Assembly: GCA_946617545.1 (NCBI GenBank)
Contig: CAMOKK010000024.1
Location: 1-11,068, forward strand
DNA length: 11,068 nt
From: an uncultured Bacteroidales bacterium
GTDB lineage: Bacteria; Bacteroidota; Bacteroidia; Bacteroidales; UBA932
Direction of reading: 5' to 3'
Positions 7,801 through 11,068 of the stretch are shown piece after piece (the stretch's first letter is position 1; the number at the start of each line of letters is the position of its first letter). The position numbers were made by a program, and so were the translations under genes. Under the pieces are notes generated by a model that was not told the DNA's origin, did not search any database, and saw nothing but the letters and a program-made list of their open reading frames with translations.

Positions 7801-9903
7801 GTAGAGGAATCCAAGGCCGAAGGCGCCGCGGCGCTCCCTGCCGGGGTGGTGCCCCGGGAGGTGTTTGCATCGGCCCTTACCTTCCAGCCGCATCTGAGAC
7901 CGCAGGCCGATGGCACGCTGAATGTGAGCTTCCGCACTTCGGACAAGCTCTCTACTTATTATGTACGCGCATATGCGCACGACGGGGCCATGCACAATGC
8001 CCTGGTCCAGCAGGAACTGGTGGTCACCCTGCCGGTGAAGGTTTCCTTGGTGGAGCCGCGTTTCCTCTATGCGGGAGATGTGTACGAGGCGGCCGTGGCG
8101 GTGTCTTCCATCACGGACAGGCCGGTGTCCGGCACCTTGATGCTTCGCGCTTCAGACTCCGTGCAGCAGGTTCCCGTGACCGTGGAGCCCGGCGGCACCG
8201 TTTCTCATATTTTCCATGTAGAGATTCCCGGGGCTTCCCTCATGCCCGATGTGACCGGGCATCTGGAACTCACCGCTTCCTTTGTTACCCCGGACTTCTC
8301 CGACGCGGTGCGGGTGAAGGTTCCGGTGTTCCCTGCCGCCCAGCAGCTCACGGAGGCGCACTCCGCCGTACTGCTTTCCTCCATGGACCGCGACGCTCTC
8401 CTTCGCGAATTGCGTTCCCGTTTTGTGAACGTTTCTCCCGACAAGGCGGAGCTCAAGGAAATCACCGTCCTGGATATGGTGAAAGATGCCATTCCTTCTC
8501 ATCTGGAGCCCCGGGGCAACGACGTCCTCTCCCTTTCAGAGGCTTGGTATGTGAGGCTCATGGCCTCCAGGCTCCCTTCGGGAGACCTCCTGGAGAAGAT
8601 TCTGGCCTGCCGCAATGCCGACGGAGGCTTCGGCTGGTTCGAGGGCCTTCCTTCCAATGCCATCATTACAGCGGTGCTGCTGGAGCGCTTTGCCCTCCTT
8701 CGGGAGCGTGGCTTCGCGGTGCCGGATGTATCGGCCAGTGTTAAATTCCTGGATGCCAAGCAGTTCGGTACGGCCTTCCCGTACTGGTGCGGCTGGGTTT
8801 CGGATGCGCAGTATATGCGGGTGCGGGCCCTTTATCCGGAGGTTCCCTTTGAGGTGAAGGCGGTATCGGCCTCCGACAAGAAGCGGCTCGCGGAATTCCG
8901 GAAATATGCCAAGAGCTATCTTACCCCTTCTGCTAAGGAGGGCCGTGGGCTTCAGGGGCAGATTCTTTCCAAGGCCCGCCGGCTGCTCACGCTCCGGAGC
9001 CTTTCCGCCTCTGCCGAGGGCAAGGCGCTGGCCAAGGCCTGGAGCATCAACCTCAGCTCCAAGTTGGAGAAATCGGCCCGGGCCGATGTGGAATCCCTGC
9101 TGGAATATGCCGTAGAGCACCGTGACGGCGGTTGGTACTATCCCAATGCGGTGATGCCCTGGCGCGGCCTGCTGGAAGACGAGGCCTATGCCCATGCGCT
9201 CCTGTGCCAGCTGTTGAGTTCCGGTCATTCAGATTCTTCCGGTCATTCTGAGCATAGCGAAGAATCTCTTGCCATTGCCGACGGCATCCGTCTTTGGCTT
9301 ATGTTGCAGAAAGAGACGCAGAGGTGGGACGCCTCGCCCTCGTTCATCGACGCCATTACTGCCGTTCTGGATGGCTCCGAGGCCGTTTTGAGTACGCGGG
9401 TGCTGGCCCTGTCGGCCTCTTATGAGGCGCCGTTTGAACAGATTCAGGCGGCCGGAAACGGCTTCAGGCTGGAGCGGCGTTTCTACCGGAACGACCAGGA
9501 GATTATGCCCGGAGACTCGGTGAAGGTGGGGGACAAGATAGAGGTGAAGTACAAGATATGGAACGGTGAGAACCGCAGCTTCGTGCGGCTCACGGCCTCC
9601 CGCGAGGCATCCCTGAGCCCGGTGCGGCAGCTTTCCGGCCCGGTGGGCGGCGGCTTCCTGCGGCCGTTGGGGACTGGCCGCGGCTGGGGCTTTACGCCTT
9701 ATGGGTACCGGCAGGTGAAGGCATCGGCCACGGAATTCTACTTTGATTCCTATCCGGAAGAGGATACCGTGCTCTCCGAGGAGTTCTTTGTTACCCAGGC
9801 CGGCCGCTTTGTGGCCCCCGTGGCGGTGATAGAGTCTCTCTACGCGCCCCACTACCGTGCCAATTCCGCCTACCGCGCCCCGCTTGTGAGCCTGTGGCCG
9901 TAA
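4873..9903 (+). CDS. Exported alpha-2-macroglobulin-like protein lacking the thioester motif
   Basis: This 1676-residue protein has a Sec signal peptide (MRR, hydrophobic 4-17, plausible cleavage near LNLAA, residue 21) without a lipobox cysteine, suggesting a periplasmic rather than lipid-anchored form. A helical N-terminal region is followed by macroglobulin repeats. MG2 is marked by YKDRGAYTPGD (460-470) and MG3 by VDEFVLPTFD (549-558). The core A2M domain has ADGTLNVSF...KLSTYYVRAYAHDG (about 1012-1038). An alpha/alpha-toroid thioester-type domain follows, with ADGGFGWFEG (1249-1258) and ADGIRLWLMLQKETQRW. The C-terminal domain ends with AGRFVAPVAVIESLYAP. No CxEQ thioester is present where it would be expected near the start of the toroid, so covalent trapping of proteases is unlikely; E. 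coli YfaS also lacks it. Residues 1449-1465 come from a repeat element. The gene starts 28 nt after folC. The in-frame TTG at 4855 is a less likely start. Protease inhibition or envelope protection is inferred. Confidence 0.92.
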   Translation: MRRFLLSSVLAFLAGILNLAAMPDGHELTQLWLQYEQAHHADRPQKEAEILSKIKTEAARRKLPADFYDAATQYVYTVQRRDWKKRPELLQGLKADVDRFNFPLVTFLWMKEWDGASPEALKAYVHAHPDGFDGHHPALYRGVDHYLGGALKPFIASDAEYVLWAVADYDALQEVLAGRYPAAGILEYVKLEQPYKKEALTALRDKYEGKALALFPEAQLLSLTKEELDRAKAPSSSYEALGAACRRFEVRRKAFKDSEATLAAVCTRVERLLGNLQAQNLSLEVDSTRVKVLFQNLYHANLTLREGKKTLKTWQLANLTRSYYLQDTVTVDLPGLPDGSYTLEAVSGELTAQETYSQYTLSLALRQEAGGRTVYVADYKSGKPLKEVTLRLLKKDVEVASSALRLNGFTPLPATFEKAVDGPAYYELEAVSGERRSERLSLGRKDVIYKEKSRVYCHIYKDRGAYTPGDTLQFKTVVYEGTAAEGFQVCKGKALSVLLKDSEGNLVEKLSLKTGELGSASGRFVIPHGLRGGYFSLVVENLATDSFRVDEFVLPTFDIQFEKPQELYLAGCSVPVQGVVKSYSGHSLGGARVSVAVTRYGSEVYTEEQALGADGGFLFAFEAAQTGYYHALVKVTDATGETLEAGTGWYIGEDLRVDATLQDILEADLVLAEGRWTPVTGTLAPKVVLQARNAGGEPVPLPVQFELYGAGKLVAAGSQPSGEALELNLPQPGLYTLKTYVSAPKPDGSLAEGKGEEQLFCVLPSAAAVGAEVKRVFIPGALEVAAGKGIEARAGSGTGPIYGIATLFGEDREVLSSQMFVTKKGSVELLSFPYEADYPDAVRLMVFYFRDGEAVRMERVYRREKDRYALPLSFTRFEDKTYPGTQYSLTLRTAPGTELLVAAWDKSLDAVQDNYWPVVNLRDHEVAWIPLNSVCGHISSSIRWGRPMFKATTATRGAVMLNASADRMEVMEDAVAVEESKAEGAAALPAGVVPREVFASALTFQPHLRPQADGTLNVSFRTSDKLSTYYVRAYAHDGAMHNALVQQELVVTLPVKVSLVEPRFLYAGDVYEAAVAVSSITDRPVSGTLMLRASDSVQQVPVTVEPGGTVSHIFHVEIPGASLMPDVTGHLELTASFVTPDFSDAVRVKVPVFPAAQQLTEAHSAVLLSSMDRDALLRELRSRFVNVSPDKAELKEITVLDMVKDAIPSHLEPRGNDVLSLSEAWYVRLMASRLPSGDLLEKILACRNADGGFGWFEGLPSNAIITAVLLERFALLRERGFAVPDVSASVKFLDAKQFGTAFPYWCGWVSDAQYMRVRALYPEVPFEVKAVSASDKKRLAEFRKYAKSYLTPSAKEGRGLQGQILSKARRLLTLRSLSASAEGKALAKAWSINLSSKLEKSARADVESLLEYAVEHRDGGWYYPNAVMPWRGLLEDEAYAHALLCQLLSSGHSDSSGHSEHSEESLAIADGIRLWLMLQKETQRWDASPSFIDAITAVLDGSEAVLSTRVLALSASYEAPFEQIQAAGNGFRLERRFYRNDQEIMPGDSVKVGDKIEVKYKIWNGENRSFVRLTASREASLSPVRQLSGPVGGGFLRPLGTGRGWGFTPYGYRQVKASATEFYFDSYPEEDTVLSEEFFVTQAGRFVAPVAVIESLYAPHYRANSAYRAPLVSLWP
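9221..9268. repeat. Palindromic repeat element embedded in frame in the A2M-like gene
   Basis: A direct repeat ccggtcattc occurs at 9221-9230 and 9239-9248. The arms agattcttc (9231-9239) and gaagaatct (9259-9267) are perfect 9-bp inverted repeats. Within the right half, 9245-9265 is an imperfect hairpin (attct/agaat, a tandem G-A mismatch, gc/gc, 3-nt loop). The unit beginning gtcattctgagc and ending gcgaagaatctc resembles a dispersed repeat I recall from intergenic DNA of Bacteroidetes and other phyla. Here it encodes the Ser/His/Glu-rich stretch SSGHSDSSGHSEHSEES (1449-1465) between two toroid helices and keeps the frame. Confidence 0.7.
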
Positions 9904-9914
9904 ATGCTGCTTTT

Positions 9915-10027
9915 GCCTTGACAGCTAAGTTATTGACTGTGATTGAGTTGTAGTACATTTCTCGTTCGATTTTTGAACGAGAAATAGTATGTAATGTACT
10001 GTGAATGAGAAAGTTAGTTGTCAAGGC
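9915..10027. repeat. Nested inverted-repeat region, about 113 bp
   Basis: The ends are near-identical inverted repeats: gccttgacagctaagtt (9915-9931) against the complement of 10011-10027, 15 of 17 matching, the outer 9 perfect. Inside, agtacat (9952-9958) matches atgtact (9994-10000), and a perfect 11-bp hairpin lies at 9957-9985. The two inner pairings share 9957-9958, so they are partly alternative. A direct similarity (actgtgattgag near 9936, actgtgaatgag near 9999) is also present. The block is AT-rich compared with the coding sequence. No ORF, transposase or flanking target duplication is visible. It could be a small non-autonomous element, a 3' UTR structure of the A2M mRNA or an unrecognised structured RNA. 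Confidence 0.6.
9957..9985. other. Perfect 11-bp hairpin inside the inverted-repeat region
   Basis: atttctcgttc (9957-9967) and gaacgagaaat (9975-9985) are exact complements around the 7-nt loop gattttt. No T-run follows on either strand, so it is not a standard intrinsic terminator. It lies 54 nt after the A2M stop and could stabilise that transcript's 3' end. Confidence 0.6.
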
Positions 10028-10049
10028 CTGGCCGGCGGGAGGGGGCACG

Positions 10050-10081
10050 AAAAAAGCGACATTCATTCGAATGTCGCTTTT
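10050..10081 (-). terminator. Intrinsic terminator of tRNA-Val
   Basis: The arms 10052-10064 (aaaagcgacattc) and 10069-10081 (gaatgtcgctttt) are a perfect 13-bp inverted repeat with a 4-nt loop. Read on the minus strand, the stem is followed by six T residues (A at 10050-10055 on the plus strand), immediately 3' of the tRNA. Four T residues on the plus side mean it may also weakly stop transcripts arriving from the A2M gene. Confidence 0.85.
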
Positions 10082-10084
10082 CCG

Positions 10085-10159
10085 TGGGCGGTACTGGATT
10101 CGAACCAGTGACCCCCTGCTTGTAAGGCAGGTGCTCTGAACCAGCTGAGCTAACCGCCC
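10085..10159 (-). tRNA. trnV: tRNA-Val (anticodon UAC)
   Basis: The minus-strand sequence folds as a complete cloverleaf of 75 nt. The acceptor arms gggcggt and accgccc pair perfectly, with discriminator A at 10085. The D arm is gctc...gagc. The anticodon stem cctgc/gcagg encloses the loop cttacaa, so the anticodon is UAC, reading GUA and wobble valine codons. The variable loop is gggtc. The T arm actgg/ccagt encloses ttcgaat. No CCA is encoded after the discriminator, so it must be added after transcription. It has its own promoter (10171-10201) and terminator (10050-10081), so it is a single-gene unit running against its neighbours. Confidence 0.97.
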
Positions 10160-10170
10160 GAAAGGGATTG

Positions 10171-10201
10171 CAAAGGTAGTAATTAAATTTGAAATGACAA
10201 A
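10171..10201 (-). promoter_or_regulatory. Bacteroidetes-type promoter of tRNA-Val
   Basis: On the minus strand the -33 box TTTG (10201-10198), a 19-nt spacer and the -7 box TACCTTTG (10178-10171) match the Bacteroides consensus exactly. The tRNA 5' end (10159) is 11 nt beyond the -7 box, which leaves a leader of only a few bases. Confidence 0.8.
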
Positions 10202-10218
10202 TTTTATGGCTAACTTGC
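10188..10218 (+). promoter_or_regulatory. Possible weak divergent promoter for prsW
   Basis: TTTG (10188-10191), 19 nt and TAACTTGC (10211-10218) approximate the Bacteroides promoter; the -7 box matches only 4 of 6 fixed positions. The site interleaves with the minus-strand tRNA promoter and would leave a leader of about 15 nt before prsW. It is tentative. Confidence 0.35.
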
Positions 10219-10236
10219 ACAACATTTTTTGACACC

Positions 10237-10959
10237 ATGTTGCATGTAATAGCCTTGGCGGTGCTGCCGCCCCTTATCTTGCTTTATTATGTCTATCAGC
10301 AGGACCGCCTGCAGCCGGAGCCGGTGAAGAACCTGGTAAAGGCGTTTTTCTATGGTGGTCTGTCTGTTTACGCATCCCTGCTCATTTCTGTGCCGATGAT
10401 GCACCTGGGCCTGTTCCCGCAGGAGATTCAGTCTATGGGCGGCGCCTTCCGCACGGCCTTCTTCGGGGCGGCCATCCCGGAAGAGACGGCCAAGCTGGTG
10501 CTGCTGTGGCTCTTCCTGAGAAAGTGCAAAGACTTTGACGAGCGCATGGACGGCATCGTGTACGCCGCCTGCGTGGGCTTGGGCTTCGCCTGCTTCGAGA
10601 ACATCCAGTATCTTCTGAGTGCCGGCTCGCAGTGGGTCACCGTGGGGCTGGGCCGCTCCATTACCGCCATCCCCGCGCACTTCGGTTTTGCCGTAGTGAT
10701 GGGCTACTACTTCTCCCTCCATTACTTCGACCGTTACCGCGCTCCGGGCGCCGGTATCAAGATGTGGCTGTACCCGGTGCTGCTGCACGGCGTATACGAC
10801 TGGATTGCCATGACCCAGGAAGTGACCCCGGAACTGGGCGGTGTCATTGCCATCGCCATCCTGCTGCTGTGCTTCTGGCTTATGAAAGGAGCGCAGAAGA
10901 AGATGAAAACCCACCTGGTGGCCGATTCTTTCCACGCCACCGGAATAGACGAACAATAA
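10237..10959 (+). CDS. prsW: PrsW family glutamic-type intramembrane protease
   Basis: This 240-residue polytopic membrane protein has several hydrophobic segments: roughly 1-18, 35-58, 84-95, 106-125, 140-160, 176-192 and 203-216. It carries the PrsW signatures in order: IPEETAKL (E82, E83), DGIVYAACVGLGFACFEN (D105, E121, N122), AHFGFAVVMGYY (H148) and LLHGVYDW (H184, D188). These glutamates and histidines correspond to the catalytic/metal-associated residues of the family. In Bacillus subtilis PrsW cleaves the anti-sigma factor RsiW; no anti-sigma gene is visible here, so the substrate is unknown. The start at 10237 gives the first hydrophobic helix at once, without a Shine-Dalgarno sequence. 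A secreted-protein gene begins 11 nt after the stop and may be co-transcribed. Confidence 0.92.
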   Translation: MLHVIALAVLPPLILLYYVYQQDRLQPEPVKNLVKAFFYGGLSVYASLLISVPMMHLGLFPQEIQSMGGAFRTAFFGAAIPEETAKLVLLWLFLRKCKDFDERMDGIVYAACVGLGFACFENIQYLLSAGSQWVTVGLGRSITAIPAHFGFAVVMGYYFSLHYFDRYRAPGAGIKMWLYPVLLHGVYDWIAMTQEVTPELGGVIAIAILLLCFWLMKGAQKKMKTHLVADSFHATGIDEQ

Positions 10960-10970
10960 ATACACCTGAT

Positions 10971-11068
10971 ATGAAAAAACTCTTCCTTTTTGTGCTGGCT
11001 GCGGCCGTGACCTTCCAGGCCTACGGCCAGAAAATTGTCAAAGGTGAAATCGAAGGCGTCCCTTACCA
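10971..11068 (+). CDS. N-terminal fragment of a secreted protein (3' end outside window)
   Basis: The open frame starts with MKKLFLFVLAAAVTFQAYGQ, a typical Sec signal peptide with probable cleavage after AYG. It continues KIVKGEIEGVPYH to the window end; only 32 full codons are visible. The pattern 'signal peptide, then ...I.G.I.G...' is common at the start of Bacteroidetes periplasmic proteins with a DUF4369-type domain ahead of a thioredoxin-like domain, but this is a guess from very few residues. It lies 11 nt after prsW on the same strand and probably shares its transcript. There is no lipobox cysteine, so a soluble periplasmic or secreted protein is expected. Confidence 0.7.
   Translation, partial: MKKLFLFVLAAAVTFQAYGQKIVKGEIEGVPY

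Noticed and set aside
7967..7978. Perfect 12-bp palindrome gcgcatatgcgc
   Set aside because: It lies within the conserved coding stretch YVRAYAHDG of the A2M domain and is short enough to arise from codon choice.
10085..10159. tRNA-Val as an attachment site for an integrated element
   Set aside because: No integrase, no duplicated tRNA 3' end and no foreign-looking gene block are seen on either side within the window.
9786..10238. Overlapping minus-strand open frames across the A2M 3' end and the tRNA region
   Set aside because: They run through the tRNA gene, its terminator and the inverted repeats and show no domain, so they are not genes.
1..11068. CRISPR array, toxin-antitoxin, restriction or phage-defence system
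   Set aside because: No regularly spaced repeats and no corresponding protein families were found on reading both strands; the PIN domain belongs to a fused PhoH protein rather than a stand-alone toxin.

Overview
The window reads as a chromosomal segment of a GC-rich Bacteroidales-type bacterium. Three things point there. First, promoters fit the Bacteroidetes primary sigma factor pattern (TTTG, about 19-20 nt, TAnnTTTG), best seen at 1023-1054 (+) and 10171-10201 (-). Second, most starts lack a Shine-Dalgarno sequence. Third, the gene families are typical of the phylum: long PPDK, PIN-PhoH, a large alpha-2-macroglobulin-like protein and PrsW. The genus cannot be fixed from the sequence alone.

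Layout: (1) 3-971 is the C-terminal part of pyruvate phosphate dikinase (ppdK), closed by a strong intrinsic terminator (991-1025). (2) 1059-9903 holds four co-directional, almost abutting genes that look like one transcription unit: a PurL-like protein with only the second AIR-synthase-type half of FGAM synthase, a PIN-PhoH ATPase, folC, and a 1676-residue exported alpha-2-macroglobulin-like protein. A promoter overlapping the ppdK terminator fits as the start of this unit. (3) 9904-10236 is a 333-base gap containing a nested inverted-repeat region (9915-10027), a minus-strand tRNA-Val(UAC) with its own terminator and promoter, and a possible weak divergent promoter. (4) 10237-10959 encodes a PrsW-family intramembrane protease, followed 11 nt later by the start of a secreted protein cut by the window end.

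The genes do not form one obvious pathway. ppdK, the PurL-like gene and folC touch central, purine and folate metabolism (folate one-carbon units feed purine synthesis). PIN-PhoH is probably an RNA-acting ATPase/nuclease. The macroglobulin-like protein and PrsW act at the envelope. I see no defence system, CRISPR array, integrase or transposase. The most unusual items are a palindromic repeat element embedded in frame in the macroglobulin gene, the truncated PurL-like paralog with an apparently leaderless or misplaced start, and the nested inverted repeat beside the tRNA.
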